This document shows positions 1 to 5,402 of a DNA stretch of 5,402 nucleotides, one piece after another. The notes beneath the pieces were generated by a model. It saw only the letters and a program-made list of their open reading frames with translations. It had not been told where the DNA came from and made no database searches. The stretch lies in NCBI GenBank assembly GCA_002862325.1, contig PKCT01000264.1, forward strand, positions 1 to 5,402. Direction: 5' to 3'. This DNA is from Phycisphaerae bacterium (GTDB lineage: Bacteria; Planctomycetota; Phycisphaerae; Phycisphaerales; SM1A02). Both the position numbers and the translations under genes were made by a program. Each line of letters opens with the position of its first letter. Within the stretch, counting starts at the first letter, position 1.

Positions 1-735
1 CAGATGGAGACCGAGGAGGAGCTCGCCGAGGACGTGGTTCGGGACCGGGCGGGGATTCTGGAGTGCTACGAGTCCGTCTTCGAACATCACGCCTTCACCG
101 GAAGGTCCGGAGGCATGTACGGATACGAGGGAATCGGCTGTACCTACTGGCACATGGTGGCGAAGCTCCTGCTCGCCGTGGGCGAGAACGTGGAACGCGC
201 GATCGACGAGGAGGCGCCGGAACACGTCGGGGATCGCCTCGTCGAGGGCTATCACCGCGTGAGGAACGGACTCGGATTCCGCATGCACGCCAGCCGGTTC
301 GGTGCGCTCCCGATCGACGCCTACTCCCACTCACCGGCCGATGGTGGCGCCAGGCAACCGGGCATGACCGGACAGGTCAAGGAGGAGCTTCTCACCCGCC
401 GCCTTGAACTCGGCGTCCGATTCCAGGATGGATGTCTCGCCTTCCAACCCCCGCTGCTGCTCGAGGAGGAGTGGCTGACCACCCCGACCCAGTGGAGGAT
501 CCCCACCCGTGAGCAACAAACGATCACGTTGCCGGTCGACTCCCTCGCCTTCCAGTGCTGCGGTGTTCCGGTGATCTATCAGCGTGGGAGGGGCGCCGCC
601 GAGATCGAGATCGAATTCGCATCCAAGGACACCCAGGTGCTGGCCGGAGACCGACTCGACGCGTCTTCGACCCGCAAGCTCTGTGGACGTACCGGTGAGA
701 TTCGGTTGATCAGGGTACGACTCGCGAAGGATTGA
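1..735 (+). CDS. C-terminal part of an unassigned large protein, possibly carbohydrate-active (5' truncated)
   Basis: The frame is open to the left window edge (codon 1-3 is CAG) and ends at TGA 733-735, so the ATG at 4 is probably internal and the true start lies upstream. Numbering from that ATG (243 residues), two dense motif blocks stand out. Residues 33-51 read GRSGGMYGYEGIGCTYWHM. Residues 83-128 run from YHRVRNGLGF through DAYSHSPADGGARQPGMTGQ (105-124) to VKEE. The Gly/Tyr/His/Trp-rich motifs between amphipathic helices resemble the late part of an (alpha/alpha)6-barrel enzyme such as a glycoside hydrolase or phosphorylase. This is a resemblance only, and I cannot name the family. Residues about 145-243 look beta-rich (alternating hydrophobics, e.g. 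IEIEFASKD and IRLIRVRL), consistent with a C-terminal beta domain. A Cys-Cys pair lies at 185-186. It is convergent with the minus-strand operon and is followed 20 bases downstream by a strong hairpin. Coding status is certain; function is uncertain. Confidence 0.85.
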   Translation, partial: QMETEEELAEDVVRDRAGILECYESVFEHHAFTGRSGGMYGYEGIGCTYWHMVAKLLLAVGENVERAIDEEAPEHVGDRLVEGYHRVRNGLGFRMHASRFGALPIDAYSHSPADGGARQPGMTGQVKEELLTRRLELGVRFQDGCLAFQPPLLLEEEWLTTPTQWRIPTREQQTITLPVDSLAFQCCGVPVIYQRGRGAAEIEIEFASKDTQVLAGDRLDASSTRKLCGRTGEIRLIRVRLAKD

Positions 736-755
736 TCCCCCACCGAACGAGAGAA

Positions 756-791
756 CCGGGAACGACTCGGAACCACTTGAGTCGTACCCGG
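756..791. terminator. Imperfect hairpin between convergent genes, putative terminator
   Basis: Arms at 756-768 (CCGGGAACGACTC) and 779-791 (GAGTCGTACCCGG) pair over 12 bp with a single A-A mismatch, around a 10-base loop (769-778). It begins 20 bases after the TGA at 733-735 and is the strongest inverted repeat seen in the gap. No T-tract follows on either strand, so it is not a textbook Rho-independent terminator. It may be a transcript-end hairpin or may work with Rho. Because it is nearly symmetric it could act for the plus-strand gene and, about 256 bases past its stop, for the minus-strand operon. Structure is seen; function is inferred. Confidence 0.5.
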
Positions 792-925
792 GTCCCCGCA
801 GAAGAAAAGGCTCGAGGAATCCCCGTTGGCCCGGTCTGGTTGGAGTCTCCGGACACTCCGGCCGTTCCGGCGGGTCACGGTCGCACCGTGTCGACTCCCC
901 GAACCTGAGAGAGAGTCGTCTGCAA

Positions 926-941
926 CCGACGAAAACGTCGG
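926..941. terminator. Short perfect hairpin, weak candidate terminator for the minus-strand operon
   Basis: CCGACG (926-931) and CGTCGG (936-941) form a perfect 6-bp stem around an AAAA loop, which is UUUU on the minus-strand transcript. It lies 106 bases past the stop of the last operon gene. No U-tract follows on the minus strand (GGTTGCAG comes next), so its role as a terminator is weakly supported. It may be chance in GC-rich sequence. Confidence 0.25.
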
Positions 942-1047
942 CACCCATGGTTACGACGGCGACGGCCGGGGGTTCATGAATTCTGGAAAACACGCGGCGC
1001 GATCCGGAAACGGTCGTGCTGCCGATGAACGCGTGGTCCAACGACGT

Positions 1048-1491
1048 TTAGGCGTTCTGATTCGTGATCGACCGGTCGCTCACGCTGAGCGCGCTCGCCA
1101 GCACCGTCGTGATCGTCGACGCGATGAAGATCACCACGACCGTGCCGAAGGTCCGCCAGACCACGTCGTCGTTGCTCGACTGCCACCAGACCGCGATCGT
1201 GGCGATCGCCGCCCCTACCACGATGCAGATCCAGGAACACGACCAGCAGATCTTCGGAAGCGTCTGCTGGAGGTGACGGCCGATGATCGAGTTGATCATG
1301 AGACCCATGAGACTGCTGACACAGACCAGCCCGATCGTCGTCAACGCCTTCCCCATGGTCTTGGAGATGTCGTTCTCGCTCCAGATCCAGATCACGATGA
1401 TCGTGGTGGCCGCGATCAATGTGAGCAGACAGATCGTGACCAGAATGAGATTCATCTGGCGGATGAAGTCGGGGGCGTGGCTCTTCGTCAT
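1048..1491 (-). CDS. Small four-helix integral membrane protein, unassigned
   Basis: The product has 147 residues and I do not recognise the family. Four hydrophobic segments are evident at about residues 14-37 (LILVTICLLTLIAATTIIVI core), 49-70, 83-103 and 113-135, joined by short polar loops. The first loop is SENDISKTMGK, the second GRHLQQTLPK, and the third, QSSNDDVVWRT, is acidic. An N-terminal MTKSHAP... tail and a polar C-terminal SVSDRSITNQNA tail flank the helices, and by helix count both ends should be on the same side, probably cytoplasmic. I chose ATG 1491-1489 because it overlaps the upstream hydrolase stop as ATGA and has a good GGAG 7 bases upstream. The open frame continues upstream, but only as an out-of-frame shadow of the hydrolase. 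As the last gene of the operon it may be a membrane partner of the two exported enzymes; this is context only. Trp is frequent in and next to helices 1 and 3 (IWIW, CWSCSW, VWWQ). Confidence 0.82.
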   Translation of the reverse strand: MTKSHAPDFIRQMNLILVTICLLTLIAATTIIVIWIWSENDISKTMGKALTTIGLVCVSSLMGLMINSIIGRHLQQTLPKICWSCSWICIVVGAAIATIAVWWQSSNDDVVWRTFGTVVVIFIASTITTVLASALSVSDRSITNQNA

Positions 1492-2483
1492 GGATCCTCT
1501 CCAGGTTCTGGGGTCGAGTCGACGGTCTCGGCCGATCCTCCTTCGGGGGTATCGGCCAGGAGCCATCGATCGAACCAGGCCTTCGCCTGGTTGGAGCTCC
1601 GAATGGCGGCGTCGCCGTCGAAACCATGCCCCTCGCCCTCGAAGAGCTCGAATTCCGCCACCAGATCGTTCTCGTCGTAGACCCGCTTCATCTCGGTACT
1701 GGCCAGCACCGGCACGATGTCGTCCTCGGAGCCGTGCATCAACAGGATCGGCGCGTCGTTTTCGTCGACTCGGCGGATCGGCGAGAACTCCACGGCCCGC
1801 TCCGGCTCGAAGTCGAGGGCGGGATACCGATTGCTCGGGCCGACGATGCGGGTGAGATCGACCGGGGGGAACCAGGCGACGGCCGCCGCGATCGGCGCCC
1901 GATCGCGCGGCACCCGATCGTCCGCCACCATGCGCTCGCGTTGCAGCGCCCTCGGGGCCTCGCGCCCTCCCATGGTCGCCAACTGCAGCGAGAGATGGCC
2001 ACCGGCACTGAATCCGAAGCTGCCGATCCGCTCCGGATCGAGACCACGCGCCTCCGCCGACGTTCGAAGGTGGCGGATCGCCTGCTGCACGTGATCGACC
2101 GCATCCGGCACCTTGTACCGCGGCGAACTGCCGTGTCGAAGCATCACCACGTGATAGCCGTCCCGAAGGAGCTGGTGGATCAACGTGTGGTCGCGGATCT
2201 CCGGTTCGAGCGCCATGCGGGGATCGAACCATCTGGAGATCCATCCGCCGCTCACCATGCAGATCACGGTGGCCCCGTTCATCGCCGCGGTGGGTTTGAT
2301 CAGGTCGTAGGTGAGGGCCAGGGCGTCCACCCGCCCGTAGATGACGTCCGCCTCGATGACGCCGACCGGCGTCTCCACCTCGGCCTCGACCGGCCCACCG
2401 GCCTCGGGTCCGTCCGGTGCGGGCGGGGGCGTGGCCTGGGCCACCACGGATGAGAGCAGGATCGAGACGAGATGAGCCATCAT
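1488..2483 (-). CDS. Secreted alpha/beta hydrolase, prolyl-oligopeptidase/esterase type
   Basis: The product has 331 residues and is a serine hydrolase likely to act on ester or peptide bonds outside the cytoplasm; the exact substrate cannot be told. Residues 1-17 (MMAHLVSILLSSVVAQA) look like a short signal peptide ending in AQA, followed by a Pro/Gly-rich linker (18-32). The catalytic fold is complete. An oxyanion-hole turn SGGW at 78-81 stands in place of the usual HGGG. The nucleophile elbow GFSAGG gives Ser159. HGSEDDIVP at 250-258 gives the acid Asp254, and GEGHGF at 283-288 gives His286. 'RHGSSPRYKVPDAV' (116-129) and 'AWFPPVDL' (203-210) match the style of planctomycete BD-FAE/S9-like hydrolases. 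The C-terminal tail (312-331) is Pro/Glu-rich. The first ATG overlaps the upstream peptidase stop as ATGA, with GGGGAG 11 bases upstream; the next codon is also ATG. Its own stop overlaps the next gene as ATGA. Alternative: a carboxylesterase or acetyl-xylan-type esterase. Fold confidence is high; substrate confidence is low. Confidence 0.92.
   Translation of the reverse strand: MMAHLVSILLSSVVAQATPPPAPDGPEAGGPVEAEVETPVGVIEADVIYGRVDALALTYDLIKPTAAMNGATVICMVSGGWISRWFDPRMALEPEIRDHTLIHQLLRDGYHVVMLRHGSSPRYKVPDAVDHVQQAIRHLRTSAEARGLDPERIGSFGFSAGGHLSLQLATMGGREAPRALQRERMVADDRVPRDRAPIAAAVAWFPPVDLTRIVGPSNRYPALDFEPERAVEFSPIRRVDENDAPILLMHGSEDDIVPVLASTEMKRVYDENDLVAEFELFEGEGHGFDGDAAIRSSNQAKAWFDRWLLADTPEGGSAETVDSTPEPGEDP
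1496..1502 (-). promoter_or_regulatory. Ribosome binding site for the 147-aa membrane protein
   Basis: On the minus strand GGAGAGG runs from 1502 to 1496, with GGAG ending 7 bases before the ATG at 1491. It lies inside the hydrolase coding end. It supports this start over the longer reading of the same frame and fits coupled re-initiation at the ATGA overlap. Confidence 0.6.
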
Positions 2484-5269
2484 TGATTCATGAACTCCCC
2501 GAAGGCCGGTTCGAGGCCCTCTTCGTAGACTCTACCGTCGGCCAGGATCGAGATCGAGACGTCGTCGTCGGTGCCGCGTTCCCCGTCGCGACCATCGCTC
2601 CGCAACGTGGCGAAGACGTCGGCGGTTCCGAACTCGAAGTCCGGATCGGCGGAGAATTCGAGCCGCATCGGTCGCCCCCACGGATCGACGAGCATCGTCA
2701 TGTCGACAGCATCCATGAGATCGCCGGAGAGGCTCAACGGCGCGTCGCCATCCTCGCCGACCGCGTCGTATGCCGGCAGCAGCACGATCCCGATCCGCCG
2801 GGCGGTCTGCATGACGTCCTGTCGTCCCTCGTTCGCCCCGGCCGACTGCATCGGGTTCGATCGCTTGGAACGGGGATTGACCTTGAACCGGCCGAGCATA
2901 ACCTCGGGTGGGAACACGTTGTTGGTGCGGTCGGCGTCCGCGAGCTCGCGGTACGGATCGAGCACCACCCGTTCGATCGGCGTCGTGCCGACGAAGAGCT
3001 TGGTGGCGACGGTCGGGTCCTGCTTCCAGATCTCGACCGGAAGCATCACCTCCTCGACCCCGCCGTCGGCGTCGTGGATCTCCAGCGGAAGCGGCATCGG
3101 AATACCGCCGTGGTTGCGAAACCGCAGCACCGTGAAGTGCAGCGGGGTCGAGGCGATCGCGTCGAAGACCTCCCGATCGCGGTCCTCGAGCCCGGCGAGG
3201 AATCGCTCGAACGCCCGCCGATCGTCGTCGGTGACGTCGAGTTCGTCGAAGCGACTGTAGAAGTCCAGAAGTTCGGGGTACCGCTCGCTCCGCTTGGGCA
3301 GATCGGCGTTGCGCTGGCGGGACCGACTCGGCCGCTCGGCGTCGCGTTCGGCCCGCAGGGTCCCCTTCCGGACCATCGGGTCGCGGGCCTCGACCGTCCA
3401 GTCTTCGATGCGTTCGATCTCGATGTCGACGTGCCTGGTCGAGTAGAACCAGTTGCGCCAGAACCAGTCGAGGTCGACGCCGCTCGCGTCGTCCATCGTC
3501 CGGAAGAAGTCGCCGGGTTCGGGACGCTTGAACGCCCAGCGGCGGCAGTACTCGCGGAACGCGTGGTCGAAGAGCTCCCGGCCCATGACCGTCTCGCGCA
3601 GGACGTTGAGGGCGACCGACGGCTTCGCGTAGGCGTTAGGCCCCTTCTGGATGATCGACTCGCCATCGGACATGATCGGCCGCTGTCGCTCGCTGATCAT
3701 GTACTCGATGATCGAATGCGGTTCGCCGCGCCGCGAGCCCGGATCGTCCTCCCATGTCTCCATCGCGACGAACTGGACGAAGGTGTTCAGCCCTTCGTCC
3801 ATCCAGGTCCACTGCCGCTCGTCGGAGTTGATGATCATCGGGAACCAGAAGTGCCCGACCTCGTGGATGATCACGCCGATCAGACCCCACTTGGTGCGCT
3901 CGGTGTAGGTCCCGTCCTTCTCCGGTCGCGGGCCGTTGAAGCAGATCATCGGGTACTCCATCCCCCCCACCGGACCGTTCACGCTGATCGCGACCGGATA
4001 CGGGTAGGGAATGCAGTGCTCCGAGTAGACCTCGATGGTGTGGGCGATCGCCTGGGTCGAATAGCGGCTCCAAAGGGGTTCGCCTTCGTTGGGATAGAAG
4101 CTCATCGCGAGCGTTCGTTCGCCGTCGGTGCGGGGCACCTCGACCCCCCAGGCGTCCCAGATGAACTTGGGACTCGCGGCCCAGGCGACGTCGCGGACGT
4201 CGTCGGCGTGGAATCGCCAGGTGCGCTCGCCCCGTTCACCCTTGTTCAGAAGAGCGAGATCGCGGACCTCGTTCGCCTCCGCCTCCTCGGGCGTGATCAC
4301 GAACATCGGCCGTTCCGAAGTCGTCGACGCCGCGAGTCGCTCGCGTTGGGCCTCGGTCATCACCTCCTCGGGGTTGGTGAGTTCTCCGGTCGCGCTCACG
4401 ACGAAGGTTTCGGGGACGGTGATCGCGAGGTCGTAGTCGCCGAATTCCAGTGCGAACTCGCTCTCGCCCTGGAACTGCTTGTTCTGCCAACCGTCGTTGT
4501 CGGTGTACGGGGCCATGCGGGGGAACCACTGGGCGATCTCGTAGATCGCGTTGCCGTCCTCGTCGAAGAGCTCGTAGCCAGACCGGGCCCGGGTCGTGGT
4601 GCTGGGAACGATCGCGGAGTTCCAGTCGATCCGAAAGGCGATCACGCCGCCCGATTCGAGCGGGGTCGGCAGATCGATCCGCATCATCGTGCCGTTGATG
4701 ATGTGCACGAGCGGCGTGCCGTCGGCGAGCTCGACCCGCTCGATCTCGACCCCGCCGTCGAACTCGCGCTTCTCGAGCTGCTGTCGCATCCACCGGGTCG
4801 ACTGGTCGCGTCGCAAGTCCGGCGCGGTGTCGCCCATGCGGGAGATCGAGTCCTTGCGGAAGCGATTCTGATCGAGCTGGACCCAGAGGTAGCGAAGGAC
4901 GTGCGGACTCTGGTTGTGATAGGTGATGAGCTCGCGACCCTCGAGCCGGTGCGTCTTCGCGTCGAGGCGCACGTCGATGTCGTAGTCCACCTTCTGCTGC
5001 CAGTAGTCCGGTCCCGGGGCGCCGGAAGCGAGACGCACCTCGTTCGGCGTCGGCAGGAGATCGTCGATCTGCTTGAAGGGATCGGGCTCGTCCTCCCAGT
5101 TCTCGGGGTCGAGCCAGACCTCGCGATGCCATTCCCGGTCCTCGTAGTGGCTCGGGAAGAGCTCGGGTGGATGCCCAAAGGCGGTGACGGAGGCCAGTGG
5201 AATGAGCAGTCCCAGAATCGGCAGGATGCATCGATTCCACCCCGGAACGGGCGTTGATCGAGTCTTCAT
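2480..5269 (-). CDS. Secreted M1-family zinc metallopeptidase with GspG-like C-terminal domain
   Basis: The product has 929 residues. It is expected to remove N-terminal residues from peptides outside the cytoplasm using one zinc ion. The start at ATG 5269 gives a clean signal peptide: basic MKTRSTPVPGWNR, hydrophobic CILPILGLLIPLASVTA, likely cut near 30-32. A GTG start 14 codons upstream would bury it and is rejected. An M1-type beta N-domain spans about 90-300. The catalytic domain has the substrate-binding GGMEY (435-439, the GxMEN equivalent with Tyr for Asn), zinc motif HEVGH (469-473), the third ligand Glu492 exactly 18 residues later in WMDEGLN, and a likely transition-state Tyr547 in NAYAKPS. 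DWFWRNWF (about 601-608) is the usual C-terminal end of such catalytic domains. A charged Arg/Glu-rich stretch follows (about 636-665), then a beta domain (about 712-790) ending in DPYRELADADRTNN, as in other bacterial M1 proteins. Residues about 819-907 look like a GspG pseudopilin globular domain. It is first of three overlapping genes and is longer than many M1 enzymes because of this tail. Confidence 0.95.
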   Translation of the reverse strand: MKTRSTPVPGWNRCILPILGLLIPLASVTAFGHPPELFPSHYEDREWHREVWLDPENWEDEPDPFKQIDDLLPTPNEVRLASGAPGPDYWQQKVDYDIDVRLDAKTHRLEGRELITYHNQSPHVLRYLWVQLDQNRFRKDSISRMGDTAPDLRRDQSTRWMRQQLEKREFDGGVEIERVELADGTPLVHIINGTMMRIDLPTPLESGGVIAFRIDWNSAIVPSTTTRARSGYELFDEDGNAIYEIAQWFPRMAPYTDNDGWQNKQFQGESEFALEFGDYDLAITVPETFVVSATGELTNPEEVMTEAQRERLAASTTSERPMFVITPEEAEANEVRDLALLNKGERGERTWRFHADDVRDVAWAASPKFIWDAWGVEVPRTDGERTLAMSFYPNEGEPLWSRYSTQAIAHTIEVYSEHCIPYPYPVAISVNGPVGGMEYPMICFNGPRPEKDGTYTERTKWGLIGVIIHEVGHFWFPMIINSDERQWTWMDEGLNTFVQFVAMETWEDDPGSRRGEPHSIIEYMISERQRPIMSDGESIIQKGPNAYAKPSVALNVLRETVMGRELFDHAFREYCRRWAFKRPEPGDFFRTMDDASGVDLDWFWRNWFYSTRHVDIEIERIEDWTVEARDPMVRKGTLRAERDAERPSRSRQRNADLPKRSERYPELLDFYSRFDELDVTDDDRRAFERFLAGLEDRDREVFDAIASTPLHFTVLRFRNHGGIPMPLPLEIHDADGGVEEVMLPVEIWKQDPTVATKLFVGTTPIERVVLDPYRELADADRTNNVFPPEVMLGRFKVNPRSKRSNPMQSAGANEGRQDVMQTARRIGIVLLPAYDAVGEDGDAPLSLSGDLMDAVDMTMLVDPWGRPMRLEFSADPDFEFGTADVFATLRSDGRDGERGTDDDVSISILADGRVYEEGLEPAFGEFMNQ
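2495..2500 (-). promoter_or_regulatory. Ribosome binding site for the alpha/beta hydrolase
   Basis: GGGGAG on the minus strand (2500 to 2495) lies 11 bases before the ATG at 2483 and 14 before the second ATG at 2480, which favours the first. It sits within the last codons of the M1 peptidase. The spacing is slightly long, so coupling through the ATGA overlap is probably important. Confidence 0.45.
2549..2815 (-). other. GspG-like pseudopilin C-terminal domain within the M1 peptidase
   Basis: This encodes residues about 819-907 of the peptidase. The order of elements follows the globular part of type II secretion major pseudopilins: an amphipathic segment beginning MQTARRIGIVLLPAYDA, a VDPWGRP turn (DPWG at 862-865), beta strands, then SDGRDGERGTDDDVSI (891-906), the Asp/Gly-rich calcium-binding loop with the usual 'G-T-x-D-D-hydrophobic' ending. 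The type III prepilin leader and the N-terminal hydrophobic helix of a real pseudopilin are absent, so it cannot enter a pilus by the normal route. It may be a calcium-stabilised adhesion or docking module. The similarity is by eye and no profile search was run. Confidence 0.6.
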
Positions 5270-5340
5270 GGCCTGAGTGTAGTGCGAGAAACCCCACCGG
5301 CGTCCAAGCACGAGCGACTGGATTCGGCGACACTACGGGC
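5270..5340. promoter_or_regulatory. Divergent promoter region between the M1 operon and the next gene
   Basis: These 71 bases separate two outward-facing ATG starts and must hold the operon promoter and probably that of the plus-strand gene. On the minus strand TACACT (5281 to 5276), 4 of 6 matches to the TATAAT -10 consensus, lies 6 bases before the ATG at 5269. On the plus strand GACACT (5329-5334) lies 6 bases before the ATG at 5341, a poorer -10 match. No convincing -35 hexamer is placed for either. Neither start has a good ribosome binding site (minus has only AGG 2 bases upstream; plus has none clear). If these are -10 elements, transcription would begin at or next to the start codons. 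GTAGTG (5279-5284) and CACTAC (5331-5336) form an inverted repeat across the region. Confidence 0.4.
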
Positions 5341-5402
5341 ATGATCCTGGCTCGTCCCGACGAAACCACCGCTGAAATCGTGCTTTGCGGCGTCCCCATG
5401 GA
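5341..5402 (+). CDS. N-terminal start of a divergent gene, cut by the window edge
   Basis: Only 20 full codons are visible: MILARPDETTAEIVLCGVPM, then GA, so the next residue is Asp or Glu. There is no stop before the edge. No other usable start codon is found in this frame within the 71-base gap, which makes ATG 5341 the natural start. There is no clear Shine-Dalgarno sequence. The strand ending IVLCGVPM(D/E) is reminiscent of the first beta strand of arginase/agmatinase-family ureohydrolases, where 'GvPfD' is common. With 20 residues this is only a guess, and many nucleotide-binding or hydrolase folds begin similarly. The opposite-strand frame covering this stretch is a shadow of the M1 gene. 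Confidence 0.5.
   Translation, partial: MILARPDETTAEIVLCGVPM

Larger units (their letters stand above)
736..1047. other. Non-coding gap between convergent genes
   Basis: These 312 bases separate the stop of the plus-strand gene from the TAA (1050-1048) of the minus-strand operon. Frames crossing the gap translate to Arg/Pro/Ser-rich sequence without domain character and run as shadows into the flanking genes, so I call no gene. The gap holds the hairpin at 756-791, a near-palindrome at 842-859 within a run of TCCGG spaced at 9 bases (848-870), and a short hairpin at 926-941. No tRNA, repeat array or mobile-element end was seen. Confidence 0.7.

Noticed and set aside
331..1041. A 236-codon minus-strand frame crossing the gap and the first gene
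   Set aside because: Much of it is antisense to the well-supported plus-strand gene. The part in the gap shows no protein-like pattern, and the hairpins argue for non-coding sequence.
826..1680. A 284-codon plus-strand frame from the gap into the operon
   Set aside because: It is Asp/Arg/His-rich shadow sequence antisense to the membrane protein and hydrolase, without a ribosome binding site or domain.
1492..2244. An N-terminal extension of the membrane protein giving 398 residues
   Set aside because: The extra part is an out-of-frame reading of the hydrolase, rich in Arg, Gly and Pro. The ATG at 1491 has a good ribosome binding site and the ATGA overlap.
2417..5257. A 946-codon open frame on the plus strand, antisense to the M1 peptidase
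   Set aside because: Its translation is rich in Arg, Asp, His, Val and Pro with no domain, signal peptide or motif. Long antisense frames are a known by-product of GC-rich codon use, and the minus-strand frame has a full set of M1 catalytic motifs.
5270..5311. GTG start at 5311 for the M1 peptidase
   Set aside because: It adds 14 residues ahead of a typical signal peptide and would use up much of the divergent promoter space; ATG 5269 places the signal peptide at the N-terminus.
4236..5399. A 387-codon minus-strand frame overlapping the start of the M1 gene
   Set aside because: It is Arg-rich, low-complexity sequence in another frame of the M1 gene and would run through the divergent promoter.

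Overview
The window is GC-rich, tightly packed bacterial DNA. Two things point to Planctomycetota or a close relative: the form of the alpha/beta hydrolase (an 'RHGSSPRYKVPDAV...GFSAGGH' arrangement I associate with planctomycete esterase/peptidase-like proteins), and a secreted M1 metallopeptidase carrying a pseudopilin-like tail. This assignment is inference from protein style; there is no rRNA or other marker here.

Layout: (1) Positions 1-735, plus strand, hold the C-terminal part of a larger protein cut by the window edge. It is an unassigned family with very strong internal motifs. (2) Positions 736-1047 are a non-coding gap between convergent genes, with a strong imperfect hairpin (756-791) that probably ends transcription from one or both sides, a smaller hairpin (926-941), and a short TCCGG repeat. 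(3) Positions 1048-5269, minus strand, form a three-gene operon read from right to left: a secreted M1-family zinc metallopeptidase (929 aa), a secreted alpha/beta hydrolase of the prolyl-oligopeptidase/esterase type (331 aa), and an unassigned four-helix membrane protein (147 aa). Each junction is a 4-base ATGA overlap, so the three are very likely translationally coupled. (4) Positions 5270-5340 are a 71-base divergent intergenic region. (5) From 5341 a plus-strand gene begins and runs off the window after 20 codons.

The operon reads as an exported peptide- or ester-degrading module: a signal-peptide aminopeptidase-like metalloenzyme, a signal-peptide serine hydrolase and a small membrane partner. 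The most interesting feature is the C-terminus of the M1 peptidase (about residues 819-907). It has the DPWG...SDGxDGxxGTDDD signature of the globular calcium-binding domain of type II secretion major pseudopilins (GspG), but lacks the N-terminal pilin helix, so it looks like a domain fusion. I saw no CRISPR array, tRNA, rRNA, insertion sequence or phage gene.
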